From assembly GCA_040902765.1 (NCBI GenBank), contig JBBDWO010000028.1, positions 194,069 through 258,068 on the forward strand: DNA of 64,000 nt. Reading direction: 5' to 3'. The position numbers were made by a program, and so were the translations under genes. Source of the stretch: Acidimicrobiia bacterium. GTDB lineage: Bacteria; Actinomycetota; Acidimicrobiia; Spongiisociales; UBA11373. This document shows positions 16,552 through 26,743 of the stretch, in pieces. The notes under the pieces are model-generated. The model made no database searches and had not been told where the DNA came from. It saw only the letters and a program-made list of their open reading frames with translations. The stretch's first letter is position 1; every line of letters begins with the position of its first letter.

Positions 16552-16983
16552 CTAGGACAGATGCTCTTCCAGGGCCATCACCCAGCCGGCGGGGAGTTTC
16601 CAGTGTCGACCGCCGCTCACCATCAGCCGGACATACGACGACTCGGGCGTAAACGACTCGTGGTGGCCGTTGCTGCTGATGTGGGTGAGCACGTCGTGTC
16701 GGTGCCCCTCCCGGTCCATCGCCTGGGTCGTGGTCGGGATCCGGCCCTCGGCCTTCTCGGCCTCGTCGAGTGCCTTGCGCTCGCCGCTCTTGATCGAGAA
16801 GACGGCGCCCCACACCGTGTTGCCGGGCAGGGGGCGGACCGAGGGCAGGCCGCCCTTGCCGTTGGGGATGGTGTACTCGAGGACCCACTCGGGCAGGTGG
16901 GCGATGAACTCGAAACTCGCCCCGGGCGCGATGGTCCGCAGCCGAGCGGGGTCGATCTGGGCGTCGTAGGCAAAGTAGAGCAA
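16552..16983 (-). CDS. Gamma-glutamylcyclotransferase-like fold protein (AIG2/GGCT)
   Basis: 143 aa. LYFAYDAQIDPARL at the start mirrors the YFAYGSNL motif of GGCT proteins, and LPEWVLEYTIPNGKGGLPSVRP, TVWGAVFSIK and YVRLMVSGGRHWKLPAGW follow the fold's strand order. The Gly-Ser-Asn of the classical motif is replaced (DAQ), so catalysis is not assured. TTG 16983 is selected because GGAG lies 8 nt upstream and it puts the motif at residue 2. Confidence 0.65.
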   Translation of the reverse strand: MLYFAYDAQIDPARLRTIAPGASFEFIAHLPEWVLEYTIPNGKGGLPSVRPLPGNTVWGAVFSIKSGERKALDEAEKAEGRIPTTTQAMDREGHRHDVLTHISSNGHHESFTPESSYVRLMVSGGRHWKLPAGWVMALEEHLS

Positions 16984-17127
16984 GGCAGTCTCCGTGGTTC
17001 CGAGACTTCGGCGCGGGCGGGGATTGTACCGCCCCGTCGGTATCTCAGGACCGCGAGCAGCCGGGAACCGAACCGGGTGCTCTGACCGTCGTATCCCGGA
17101 GAACCGGTTTGCCGCGGAGGTGCCCTG

Positions 17128-17394
17128 GTGCGCACGACACCGACGCCGATGGATCAATACATGGTCGACCTCGATGAGCGGCCCTGGGCGTCCTACGCCG
17201 CCTGCCGGACTGCCGACCCGGAACTCTTCTTCGCGGGCACCGACACCGCCTCCTTCGAAGCCGTCAAGATCTGTCGGTCGTGCCCGGTCCAGGACCAGTG
17301 CCTGGCTTGGGCGCTGGACAATCGTGTCCGTTACGGCGTGTGGGGTGGCCTCACCGAGCGTCAGCGTCGACGGGCGAGTCGCCTCAGCGCGTAG
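17128..17394 (+). CDS. WhiB-family iron-sulphur regulator
   Basis: 88 aa. The four [4Fe-4S] cysteines are C26, C49, C52 and C58 (spacing C-x2-C-x5-C for the last three), followed by the family's GVWGG turn (70-74) and a basic tail TERQRRRASRL. WhiB-like proteins bind sigma factor and sense redox or nitric oxide. This family is confined to Actinomycetota and their phages. GCGGAGG lies 7 nt before GTG 17128. Confidence 0.9.
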   Translation: MRTTPTPMDQYMVDLDERPWASYAACRTADPELFFAGTDTASFEAVKICRSCPVQDQCLAWALDNRVRYGVWGGLTERQRRRASRLSA

Positions 17395-17426
17395 TCCCCG
17401 TGCCGTTGGTGCGCCCCCGAGCCTGC

Positions 17427-17432
17427 TGTAAT
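17427..17432 (+). promoter_or_regulatory. Leaderless-type -10 box (TGTAAT) for acyl-CoA dehydrogenase
   Basis: TGTAAT is followed by 5 nt and the double ATG at 17438/17441; no ribosome site is present. Confidence 0.35.
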
Positions 17433-17437
17433 GGCCA

Positions 17438-18631
17438 ATGATGTCCGGCCCCGTACCCGCCACCCCGGTGGACCCCAAAGACCTGCTGGCGATCGACGCG
17501 CTGCTCGATGACGACGAGCGGATGCTGCGCGACACGGTGCGACGGTTTGTCGCCGAACGCATCCTCCCCGACGTCGGCGACTGGTTCGAGGCGGGTACCT
17601 TCCCCAAGGAGCTCGCCAAGGAGATGGGCGCCCTCGGCCTCCTCGGTATGCACCTCGATGGTTACGGCTGCGCCGGGACGAGCAGCACCGCATACGGGTT
17701 GGCGTGCACCGAGCTCGAATACGGCGACTCCGGCACGCGGTCGTTCGTCAGCGTGCAGGGCTCGCTGGCCATGTTCCCGATCCACGCCTTCGGGTCGGAG
17801 GAGCAAAAAGAGCAGTGGCTACCCCGGATGGCGGCGGGCGAGGCGGTCGGCTGCTTCGGTCTCACCGAATCCGACGCCGGGAGCGACCCGGGCTCGATGC
17901 GGACCACCGCCCGACGCGACGGCACCGACTGGATGGTGCGGGGCTCGAAGATGTGGATCACCAACGGCGGCATCGCCGACGTGGCGATCGTCTGGGCACA
18001 GACCGACGAAGGAATACGAGGCTTCGTGGTCCCGACCGACACCCCGGGCTTCACCACCAACGACATCCACAAGAAGCTGTCGCTGCGGGCGTCGGTCACC
18101 TCCGAACTGGTCCTCGACGACGTTCGGCTTCCGGAAGGATCGGTGCTGCCCGGCGTCGTCGGACTCAAGGGCCCCCTGTCGTGCCTCAACGAGGCTCGTT
18201 TCGGCATCATGTTCGGGGTGGTGGGGGCGGCGCGGGCCTGTTACGAAGCGGCCCTCGACTACGCCGGCGAGCGGACCATGTTCGACGGCCCGATCGCCCG
18301 CTTCCAACTGATCCAGCGACAACTGGTGGAGATGATGGTCTCGGTGAACCGCTCCATGCTGGTGGCGCTGCACATCGGGCGAATGAAGGATGCCGGCACG
18401 CTGTCGTCCACCCACATCTCCTTCGGCAAGCTGGACAACGTCCGGGCAGCCCTCGACGTCGCCCGTACCGCCCGCAGCGTGCTGGGCGCCAACGGCATAA
18501 CCCTCGAGTATCCGGTGATTCGCCACATGAACAATCTCGAGTCGGTGTACACCTATGAGGGCACCAACGAGATCCACACCCTGATCCTCGGCCAGGCGAT
18601 CACGGGGATCGGAGCCTTCGGCTCCGAGTAG
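17438..18631 (+). CDS. Acyl-CoA dehydrogenase, glutaryl-CoA dehydrogenase-like
   Basis: 397 aa flavoenzyme of the acyl-CoA dehydrogenase family. Signatures are GCFGLTESDAGSDPGSM (FAD/substrate loop), KMWITNGGIADV, ARFGIMFGVVGAARACYEAALDYAGER, and YEGTNEIHTLILGQAITG with the catalytic Glu region at the C-terminus. The ARFGI/YEGT pattern is closest to glutaryl-CoA dehydrogenase, which oxidatively decarboxylates glutaryl-CoA to crotonyl-CoA in lysine and tryptophan breakdown. A simple short-chain dehydrogenase is the alternative. Confidence 0.8.
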   Translation: MMSGPVPATPVDPKDLLAIDALLDDDERMLRDTVRRFVAERILPDVGDWFEAGTFPKELAKEMGALGLLGMHLDGYGCAGTSSTAYGLACTELEYGDSGTRSFVSVQGSLAMFPIHAFGSEEQKEQWLPRMAAGEAVGCFGLTESDAGSDPGSMRTTARRDGTDWMVRGSKMWITNGGIADVAIVWAQTDEGIRGFVVPTDTPGFTTNDIHKKLSLRASVTSELVLDDVRLPEGSVLPGVVGLKGPLSCLNEARFGIMFGVVGAARACYEAALDYAGERTMFDGPIARFQLIQRQLVEMMVSVNRSMLVALHIGRMKDAGTLSSTHISFGKLDNVRAALDVARTARSVLGANGITLEYPVIRHMNNLESVYTYEGTNEIHTLILGQAITGIGAFGSE

Positions 18632-18714
18632 CGAGTAGCGAGTAGCGAGGGCGAACCCCTCGTCCCTCGCCCCTGGCTCCTGGCCCTTGGCCTCTCGTGC
18701 CTCGCCCCTATCCT
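18626..18714 (+). repeat. Heptamer tandem array between acyl-CoA dehydrogenase and trpD
   Basis: GAGTAGC repeats three times from 18626, then pyrimidine-rich 7-mers (CTCGTCC, CTCGCCC, CTGGCTC, CTGGCCC, TTGGCCT, CTCGTGC, CTCGCCC) run to the trpD -10 box. The period of 7 is kept throughout while the unit drifts. Confidence 0.65.
18709..18714 (+). promoter_or_regulatory. Leaderless-type -10 box (TATCCT) for trpD
   Basis: TATCCT lies 6 nt before ATG 18721, at the end of the heptamer array; no ribosome site is present. Confidence 0.5.
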
Positions 18715-18720
18715 CAGCGG

Positions 18721-19740
18721 ATGTCGTTCTCCTGGCCCGCCGTGCTCGGTCCGCTCGCCTCCGGTGAGGACCTAGGCGAGTCGGTCGCCCACGCCGCCAT
18801 GACCGAGATCATGGAGGGGCGTGCCGATCCCGCCCAGATCGCTGCTTTCATCGTCGGTCTGCGCACCAAGGGCGAGACGGTGGACGAGATGGTGGGCATG
18901 GTGAGCGCCATGTACGACGCGGCGGTCACCGTCGAGCTGGCCTCACCGGCGGTGGACACCGCAGGTACCGGTGGTGATCGCAGCGGGACCTTCAACGTCT
19001 CGACGGCGGCCGCGCTCATCGCCGCCGGCGCCGGGGCCCGGGTGGCCAAACACGGCAATCGGGCGGCGTCGTCGCAGGCGGGGAGCGCCGACGTGCTCGA
19101 GGCACTCGGGGTCCGCATCGACCTGGAGCCGAAGGCGACGGCGGCCCTCGTCAACGAGGTGGGCTTCGGGTTTTTCTTCGCCCCGCGCTACCACCCGGCC
19201 ATGCGGTTCGCCGCGCCGGTGCGTGCGGCGCTCGGTATCCCGACCGTCTTCAACGTGCTCGGGCCGCTGGCCAACCCGGCCCGGGCGCCGTACCGGGTGG
19301 TGGGGGTCGCCGATGCTCGAATGGCGATGCGGATGGTGGGGGTACTCCAGCGGCTCAGCTGTGAGCGGGCCTTCGTGATCCACGGTGAGGACGGACTCGA
19401 CGAAGTGAGCCTCTCGGCACCGACGCGGGTGCTGCGCCTCGACGCGGGCACCGTGACCGAAGAGGTGTTCGAGCCCGAGTCGATCGGGTTGTCCCGAGCG
19501 CCTCTCGACGCGGTGGCCGGAGGGGACGCCGGGGAGAACGCTCGTCAGATCCGCGCCGTCCTGGGGGGCGAAATTGGCGCCCGCCGCGACATCGCCGTGG
19601 CCAACGCAGCGTTCGCTCTGGTCGCCGCCGGCGTGGCGGATGGATTCGAGGAGGCCGCCCGGGCGGCGGAGGATGCGATCGACTCCGGTGCGGCCGCAGC
19701 CGTGCTTTACGCCGTCGTCGAGGCCTCCGGCGCCGGATAG
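18721..19740 (+). CDS. trpD: Anthranilate phosphoribosyltransferase
   Basis: 339 aa. It joins anthranilate to phosphoribosyl pyrophosphate in tryptophan synthesis. The PRPP/metal motifs are clear: DTAGTGGDRSGTFNVST, then ARVAKHGNRAASSQAGSADVLEALG, FFFAPRYHPAM, and NVLGPLANPA with HGEDGLDE. No other trp gene is adjacent. The nearest upstream gene, a glutaryl-CoA dehydrogenase-like enzyme, belongs to a catabolic route, so the two need not be linked. Confidence 0.95.
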   Translation: MSFSWPAVLGPLASGEDLGESVAHAAMTEIMEGRADPAQIAAFIVGLRTKGETVDEMVGMVSAMYDAAVTVELASPAVDTAGTGGDRSGTFNVSTAAALIAAGAGARVAKHGNRAASSQAGSADVLEALGVRIDLEPKATAALVNEVGFGFFFAPRYHPAMRFAAPVRAALGIPTVFNVLGPLANPARAPYRVVGVADARMAMRMVGVLQRLSCERAFVIHGEDGLDEVSLSAPTRVLRLDAGTVTEEVFEPESIGLSRAPLDAVAGGDAGENARQIRAVLGGEIGARRDIAVANAAFALVAAGVADGFEEAARAAEDAIDSGAAAAVLYAVVEASGAG

Positions 19741-19764
19741 GTGTTCGTAATTCGGCTGCTTTCC

Positions 19765-19770
19765 TAGGCT
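19765..19770 (+). promoter_or_regulatory. -10 box (TAGGCT) upstream of thioredoxin-like lipoprotein gene
   Basis: TAGGCT lies 12 nt before GTG 19783, which predicts a 5' leader of only a few bases. Confidence 0.4.
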
Positions 19771-19782
19771 GTCGACATATTG

Positions 19783-20394
19783 GTGCACAGACTCACAGCC
19801 GTCCTCACGGGTTTCCTGGTCGCCGTACTCGCGGTTCTCCTGATCGCCGGGTGCGCCCCCACTGCGACGGCGCCGTCGACGACGACCCCCGGCACCACAG
19901 CGACGACGGTGGTCGGTGAGACGACCATGCCGCCTCAGGGCGGCGACCCGGGCGAGACCACGACGACCCGGGTCGCACCCGCAGGAGAACCGGCACCCGA
20001 CTTCACCCTGGCCCTCGACGGGGGAGGGTCATTCAGCCTCAGCGCCGAGACGAAGCCGGTGCTGCTCGTGTTCTGGGCGGAGTGGTGCCCCAAGTGCAAC
20101 GTGGAGATGCCGATCATCAACTCCCTCGCCGCCGACTACGGGGACGAGGTCACCTTCGTGACCGTTGCGGGTCGCAGCACACTCGAGGCGTCACAGGAGC
20201 GTGCCGGGATCTGGTTCTCGTCGGATCGGATCCTCTGGGGCTACGACGACGATCTATGGCAGACCTACCTGGTCCGGGGGCAGCCGGTGGGATTCCTCAT
20301 CTCCAGCGACGACGTCATCGTCGACCAGTGGTTCGGCAACATCGGCAAGGAAGCGATCATGGAGCGGCTCGACGCCCTGGTCGCCATCGGCTGA
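19783..20394 (+). CDS. TlpA-like thioredoxin-fold lipoprotein
   Basis: 203 aa. The lipobox IAGC puts the lipidated Cys at residue 24. A Thr-rich linker (about 25-65) precedes a thioredoxin-fold domain with the active pair WCPKC (C102, C105), and a cis-Pro region GQPVGFLI. It should act as a membrane-anchored thiol-disulfide oxidoreductase outside the cytoplasm. It is convergent with the ccm operon and is the third such protein in 8 kb. TTG 19780 is an alternative start. Confidence 0.8.
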   Translation: MHRLTAVLTGFLVAVLAVLLIAGCAPTATAPSTTTPGTTATTVVGETTMPPQGGDPGETTTTRVAPAGEPAPDFTLALDGGGSFSLSAETKPVLLVFWAEWCPKCNVEMPIINSLAADYGDEVTFVTVAGRSTLEASQERAGIWFSSDRILWGYDDDLWQTYLVRGQPVGFLISSDDVIVDQWFGNIGKEAIMERLDALVAIG

Positions 20395-20434
20395 TACCCG
20401 AACCGTCGGTTCACGCGCCGGAGGACACGGCGCC

Positions 20435-21013
20435 TCACGGCGCAGGCTGCACCGTTCCGGTCGTCCCGCTGTCCACGGGCTCGCCGAGGATGATGGCGTC
20501 GATGGTGGCGGAGAGAAGAGCCCGGTTCACGGGGCCGGTGACCTTGGCCACCACGGTGCCGTCGCGATCGACGAAGAAGGTCTCGGGGACGCCGCGGATG
20601 CCGAAACCGATGGCGGCGCGCGAGCGCTCGTCCATGGCGATGTCGTAGCCCCAGCCGAGCTCGTCGAGGTATTGGAGAACGTGGCCGGTGTCCGACTGGT
20701 AGGCGATGCCGAGCACGCGGACCCCGGAGCTGGCGTAAGCCTCGGCAGTGGCGAGCAGGTCCGGGTGCTCGTCCCGACAGGGGAGGCACCAGGGTGCCCA
20801 AAAGTTGACCACCACGATCTCGCCGGTGAGGTCGCTGAGCCGGAAGTCCTGACCATCGGGGAGCAGGGACACCACGGCGTCAGGAGCCCGCTGCCCGATG
20901 AGGGGCGACGCCGACAGGGTCGGGTCGCTGCCGAAGCGGGAGGCGAGGGCGACGGCGAGGACGACGACCGCCGAAGCTCCTACGGCGATGGCGATCAGGA
21001 TGCCCCGCTTCAT
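20435..21013 (-). CDS. ccmG: Cytochrome c maturation thioredoxin CcmG/DsbE
   Basis: 192 aa with one N-terminal membrane anchor (about 5-25) and a periplasmic thioredoxin fold. The active site is WAPWCLPC (C76, C79), with SLLPDGQDFRLSDLTGE and the cis-Pro loop GVPETFFVDRDG. In System I it keeps the apocytochrome CXXCH thiols reduced. It is the last gene of the ccm operon and overlaps ccmI by 4 bp. Confidence 0.85.
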   Translation of the reverse strand: MKRGILIAIAVGASAVVVLAVALASRFGSDPTLSASPLIGQRAPDAVVSLLPDGQDFRLSDLTGEIVVVNFWAPWCLPCRDEHPDLLATAEAYASSGVRVLGIAYQSDTGHVLQYLDELGWGYDIAMDERSRAAIGFGIRGVPETFFVDRDGTVVAKVTGPVNRALLSATIDAIILGEPVDSGTTGTVQPAP

Positions 21014-21792
21014 CGATCCTCCGCGCGGGCTTCGGCGAGCATCGCCTCGGCCTCGGCAACCACGTCAGGCGGGATGTCAGGAGCCGCGATCAGGGCCTCG
21101 AGGAGCGGGATGGCCCCTTCGGCATCGTCGAGGCCGTACAGGCGGGCGTTGGCCAGGAACCACATGGCTAGCAGGTTGTCGGGGGCGACCGCCAGGCTCC
21201 GCTCCAGTAGCGATGCGCCGGTGACGGCGTCACCCGATACGTAGGTCATCCACCCGAGGTACATGAGGGCCTCGGGCTGCTGCGGTTCGCGGTCGAGCAC
21301 CTCGAAATAGTGGGGGAGAGCCGCCGAGAAATCTCCGGCCTCGACGTAACGACGGGCCAGGGCGAGCCGCATCCCGACGACCTCGGGGTTGGCCGCCACC
21401 ACGGCCTCGAGTTCCTCGTTGGTGATCCGGGACAGGTCTACGCCGCCGTCGCGCACCACGTCGGCTGCGACCCCACCGGTGATGAATCCCCCGGGGGGCC
21501 GTGGTTCGACTGCTTGCACGAGGGCGATGAAGGCGGCGACGACGGCGAGCGTAGCGACTCCGACGCCGACGAGGACCCGGCGTGACGAACGCCCTAGCGG
21601 TGCCGCGTCCACCGCGTCCAACGCTGCCAGGGTGTCTGCAGCTTCGGTCTCGTAGCGCTGTCGGAGCTCCGCGGCCCGGTCCGGTGGAATCTCCCCCTGT
21701 TCCACCTGGGCAACGAGCTCACTCAGGTCGGCGAGGGCACCGGCGAGACGCTCCTCCAGGACGGAACGCGCCGATGCGCCGCCTTCATGCAT
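21010..21792 (-). CDS. ccmI: Cytochrome c maturation TPR protein CcmI (CycH)
   Basis: 260 aa. The N-terminal 60 residues are a charged coiled coil, followed by a membrane helix (about 73-92) and a C-terminal TPR-like domain (AALPHYFEVLDREPQQPEAL, ASLLERSLAVAPDNLLAM). CcmI holds apocytochrome c for haem attachment with CcmF and CcmH. It overlaps ccmH by 8 bp and ccmG by 4 bp. The first membrane segment seen in proteobacterial CcmI seems absent. Confidence 0.75.
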   Translation of the reverse strand: MHEGGASARSVLEERLAGALADLSELVAQVEQGEIPPDRAAELRQRYETEAADTLAALDAVDAAPLGRSSRRVLVGVGVATLAVVAAFIALVQAVEPRPPGGFITGGVAADVVRDGGVDLSRITNEELEAVVAANPEVVGMRLALARRYVEAGDFSAALPHYFEVLDREPQQPEALMYLGWMTYVSGDAVTGASLLERSLAVAPDNLLAMWFLANARLYGLDDAEGAIPLLEALIAAPDIPPDVVAEAEAMLAEARAEDR

Positions 21793-22239
21793 CGTCGCCC
21801 CCGGGACCAGTGGCCGAGAGGAGGCGGCGCCGCTCCTCCTCGGAGAGCGGCCGTGTGGCGACTCGGCTTCGGCGTCGGAGGATCACGCCTGCCCCGACGG
21901 CGAGCCCGAGCGCCGGAACCAGCCACAGGGCGACGGTGCGGGCATCGATCGGCGGATCGAGGCGTACCTGTTCGCCGTAGGTGGCAACGAAGAAGTTCAC
22001 GATCTCGTAGTCGGTCCATCCGTCCGCCACCTGCTCGGCGATGAGGTCGTAGAGGTCGCGAGCCAGGCTGCTCGGCGAGTTGGCGATCGACTCGGAGGCG
22101 CACACCGGGCACTTCAGCCGCTGCGCCAGCGCCTCGACCCGATTGGCGTCGCTCGGGTGATCCGCCGCCAGCGACGCCACCGTCACACCCAGCGACACCG
22201 CCATCACACAGAGAGCCACCACGGTACGGATCCGCTCGG

Positions 22240-22243
<4 letters not shown>
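21785..22243 (-). CDS. ccmH: Cytochrome c maturation protein CcmH
   Basis: 152 aa. A signal or anchor helix (about 6-26) is followed by the conserved RLKCPVCASESIANSPS motif (thiols C45 and C48), the helical FFVATYGEQV segment and a C-terminal membrane helix (VALWLVPALGLAVGAGVIL). CcmH exchanges disulfides with apocytochrome and CcmG. GTG 22243 overlaps the ccmF stop. Confidence 0.9.
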
Positions 22244-24194
<1,951 letters not shown>

Positions 24195-24198
<4 letters not shown>

Positions 24199-24608
24199 GG
24201 AACCGTTGGGGGCGCACCCGGGACGTACACGCCGCCATCCTCGGTGCGGTACTGCTCGTCGTGCTTGATGATCATGGTGTCGGACCGGAAAACGGTCCCG
24301 TCCCAGGTGCCCTCCACGACGACGCCGATCCCCGGCCGAAACAGCTGCTGGGGCGTACCGGTGTGCTCCACCATCACCTCGGTGTGCCCGTCGGTGACGG
24401 CGAAACGGACCATCCCGGGTCCCTCCTCGACACCGGGAGCCACCTGGCCGCCGAGGCGAACCCGAGCCCCGGTATCGACGGTGAGATCCCGGACCTCGGT
24501 CGGAGTGCGGTAGTAGACGAGGTGATCGCCGAGACTGAAGACCAGGAACCCGATGAGAACGGCGGCGAGTCCGAGGGCCGGAATCACAAAGGCGGCGTAG
24601 CGCCTCAT
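24195..24608 (-). CDS. ccmE: Haem chaperone CcmE
   Basis: 137 aa. One N-terminal anchor helix (about 5-26), then an OB-fold beta barrel, then IIKHDEQY with haem-binding H116 and Y120 in the classical H-x3-Y form. The C-terminal tail is short (about 17 residues). CcmE accepts haem covalently at the His and delivers it to CcmF. It overlaps ccmD and ccmF by 4 bp. Confidence 0.92.
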
Positions 24609-24727
24609 GAGCCGTCGAGGAGGCGCTTCACCTGGCGGAACCGGCGGGCGAGAATCGCCGCATAGGCGATCAGGGTGCCGTACACGACCAGGTAGGCCGC
24701 GATGACCCACGCCCACGCCTCGGTCAC
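24605..24727 (-). CDS. ccmD: Haem exporter protein CcmD
   Basis: 40 aa: MTEAWAWVIAAYLVVYGTLI opens a single membrane helix, followed by a basic stretch ARRFRQVKRLLDG. Small size, one helix with Tyr residues and a charged tail are the hallmarks of CcmD, which releases holo-CcmE from CcmABC. GTG 24727 overlaps the ccmC stop; its own stop overlaps the ccmE start. Confidence 0.85.
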   Translation of the reverse strand: MTEAWAWVIAAYLVVYGTLIAYAAILARRFRQVKRLLDGS

Positions 24728-25431
24728 CGCGCACCTCCCTCGGGTCTGCCGACGGCCGCTCCGGCCACCGGCTCCGTGGTGGCGCGTTCCATCGTGAGTC
24801 GATCCTCCAGCACAGCCAGTGCGGTACGACGGACGAGGAGGGCCGCGTAGACGGCGGTGAAGGCGACGGTGGCCAGCAGGAGGGCGAACAGCAGCGGCGC
24901 ATCCATCTGCGGACCGTCCGGACGGATCACCGTCGGCGGTTGGTGCAGGCCGCGCCACCACACCACCGAGAAGTGGACGAGCGGGAGCTGGACGACGGCG
25001 AGGATGCCGAAGACCGCCACCCGACCGGCCCGGCGATGAGGGTCGTCGAGCGATCGTCGCACGGCCAGGTAGCCCAGATACACGAAGAACATGGCCGCGG
25101 TGAGGACCAGCCGTGCATCCCAGGTCCACCAGACACCCCACGTGGTCTTGCCCCAGATCGAGCCGGTGGCCAGGGCGAGACCGGTGAACACGACCCCGAG
25201 TTCGGCCGAGGCCCCGGCCCGGTGGTCCCAGCGGAGGTTGCGGGTGGCGAGATAGCCGATGCTGCCGATCAGCGTGACCACGAAGGCCACGTAGGCGAGC
25301 CAGGCCGAGGGCACGTGGACGTACATGATCTTCTGCACTGTCCCCTGTACCACGTCGGTCGGCGCCAGGATGCCGAAGACGAGGGCCGAGGTGAGAGCCG
25401 TCACCGCGGCCATCTCGAGGGGCCGGATCAT
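24724..25431 (-). CDS. ccmC: Haem exporter membrane protein CcmC
   Basis: 235 aa with six membrane helices. The WWD domain reads WGKTTWGVWWTWDARL (93-108), flanked by the haem-ligand region YVHVPSAW (H39) and HFSVVWWRGLHQ. It presents haem to CcmE. It overlaps ccmB and ccmD by 4 bp each. Confidence 0.93.
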   Translation of the reverse strand: MIRPLEMAAVTALTSALVFGILAPTDVVQGTVQKIMYVHVPSAWLAYVAFVVTLIGSIGYLATRNLRWDHRAGASAELGVVFTGLALATGSIWGKTTWGVWWTWDARLVLTAAMFFVYLGYLAVRRSLDDPHRRAGRVAVFGILAVVQLPLVHFSVVWWRGLHQPPTVIRPDGPQMDAPLLFALLLATVAFTAVYAALLVRRTALAVLEDRLTMERATTEPVAGAAVGRPEGGAR

Positions 25432-26099
25432 CCGGCGGCCTCCTCGAGGGGTCGGGCGGTGAGGACGCCGGCGACGGCCACGAGGGTGTCGACGAGGGCG
25501 AGCAGGAGCATCCATCGCAGGATACCCGCCCCCTGTCGCATGCCCTCCATGGCCTGAGTGGCGCCGAGGAGTATGGGTATCGCCAGGGGCGCCGCCAGCA
25601 GCGGGGCCAGCGTGGTGCGCGATCCGATTCCGCGGGCGACGGCCCCGGTGATGGTTCCAACCATCGCCAGGCCGGCGACGGCCAGGGCGACCACGGTGGC
25701 GAGGAGCCACCACGACGGAAGGGGTGGGTCGTAGAGGATCACGGTGGCGAGGCCGACGAGGGTGGCGAATCCGAGCAACAGAGAGGCACTGGCGAGGGAG
25801 TTGCCGACGAACCGGGCCGCCGGGTCGACCCCGAGGAGCCGCAGCGTGTCGTCGTGAGCCGACGAACCCGAGGCGGTCTGGCGCTGGGTAACGCCCAGAC
25901 CGAAGAGGAGGACGACCACCCAGAACAGACCGGAGCCGAGGCGGGCGAGCAGCGCCGTGTCGATCCCGATGGCCATCGGGATGACGAGGAGGGCGACGAT
26001 GCCGAACGGGATTGCCACCCAGACCACCTCGCCGATCCGGCGTTCGGCACGCAGATCGGCGGCGGCGATGAGGAGCGCCTGGCGCCGCAGCGGGATCAC
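25428..26099 (-). CDS. ccmB: Haem exporter membrane protein CcmB
   Basis: 223 aa, six hydrophobic segments. The N-terminal AADLRAERRIGEVVWVAIPFG and the FWVVVLLFGLGVTQRQTASGSSAHDD region are typical of CcmB (the R-x-E-T-like cytosolic loop is rewritten). It forms the ABC complex with CcmA that releases holo-CcmE. It overlaps ccmA and ccmC by 4 bp. Confidence 0.88.
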   Translation of the reverse strand: MIPLRRQALLIAAADLRAERRIGEVVWVAIPFGIVALLVIPMAIGIDTALLARLGSGLFWVVVLLFGLGVTQRQTASGSSAHDDTLRLLGVDPAARFVGNSLASASLLLGFATLVGLATVILYDPPLPSWWLLATVVALAVAGLAMVGTITGAVARGIGSRTTLAPLLAAPLAIPILLGATQAMEGMRQGAGILRWMLLLALVDTLVAVAGVLTARPLEEAAG

Positions 26100-26743
26100 G
26101 ACCGCTCCATCACAGAGCCATCGACCAGCATCAGCGTGCGGGTGGCGTTCTCGACGCGGGAGGGGTCGTGGGTGGCGACCACGGCGGCGCCGCCGCGAGT
26201 GACGACGCCGGAGGTGAGTTCGCCGACGAGAGTGACGGCGTCGGTGTCAAGGCCGACATGAGCCTCGTCGAGGAGGATCAGGGAGGGCTCTCCGAGAGTC
26301 AGGCGCGCCAGGTCGGCGCGGCGCAGCATCCCGTTGGAACAGTGTTCCACCCGTCGATGGCGCGCTTTGTGGAGACCGACCTGCTGCAGCGCGGCCTCCG
26401 CCGCCTGTGGACGCAGTCCGGCGAGCCCGGCGACGAGTCGGAGGTTCTCGCCGAGCGTGAGACCGGCTCGGAGCCCCGTCTGATGCCCAACGAGGCCGAT
26501 CCCGGGGCGAACCGTACCGACGGTGGCGCTGCCAAGGGGAGTCCCCAGCACGGTGCCGGTGCCAGCGGAGGGGGAGGTGATGGTGGCGATGAGGCGGAGC
26601 AGCGTCGTCTTGCCGGACCCGTTCGGGCCGAGGAGCCGGATCAGGTCGCCCGATCGGATGACAAGGTCGACGTTGCGAAGAATGGGGGTGGCGCCGCGGT
26701 GGACCGACACACCGGCGAGTTCGACCAGGGGCTGCAGGCTCAT
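26096..26743 (-). CDS. ccmA: Haem exporter ATPase CcmA
   Basis: 215 aa ABC ATPase. Walker A is GPNGSGKTT (39-47), Walker B LILLDEAHVGLD (155-166), and the switch His is in VVATHD. The signature loop is CSNGM (135-139) instead of LSxGQ, followed by LRRADLARL as in other CcmA proteins. It powers release of haem-loaded CcmE. It overlaps the Lgt-like gene and ccmB by 4 bp. Confidence 0.92.
   Translation of the reverse strand: MSLQPLVELAGVSVHRGATPILRNVDLVIRSGDLIRLLGPNGSGKTTLLRLIATITSPSAGTGTVLGTPLGSATVGTVRPGIGLVGHQTGLRAGLTLGENLRLVAGLAGLRPQAAEAALQQVGLHKARHRRVEHCSNGMLRRADLARLTLGEPSLILLDEAHVGLDTDAVTLVGELTSGVVTRGGAAVVATHDPSRVENATRTLMLVDGSVMERS

Noticed and set aside
17035..17095. Possible tRNA (a GGTTCGGTTCCC-like stretch on the minus strand)
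   Set aside because: Only the T-loop-like part is found; no acceptor stem, anticodon arm or D arm can be drawn.
18632..18720. Tryptophan attenuator leader before trpD
   Set aside because: No Trp-rich leader peptide or paired terminator; the region is a heptamer array.
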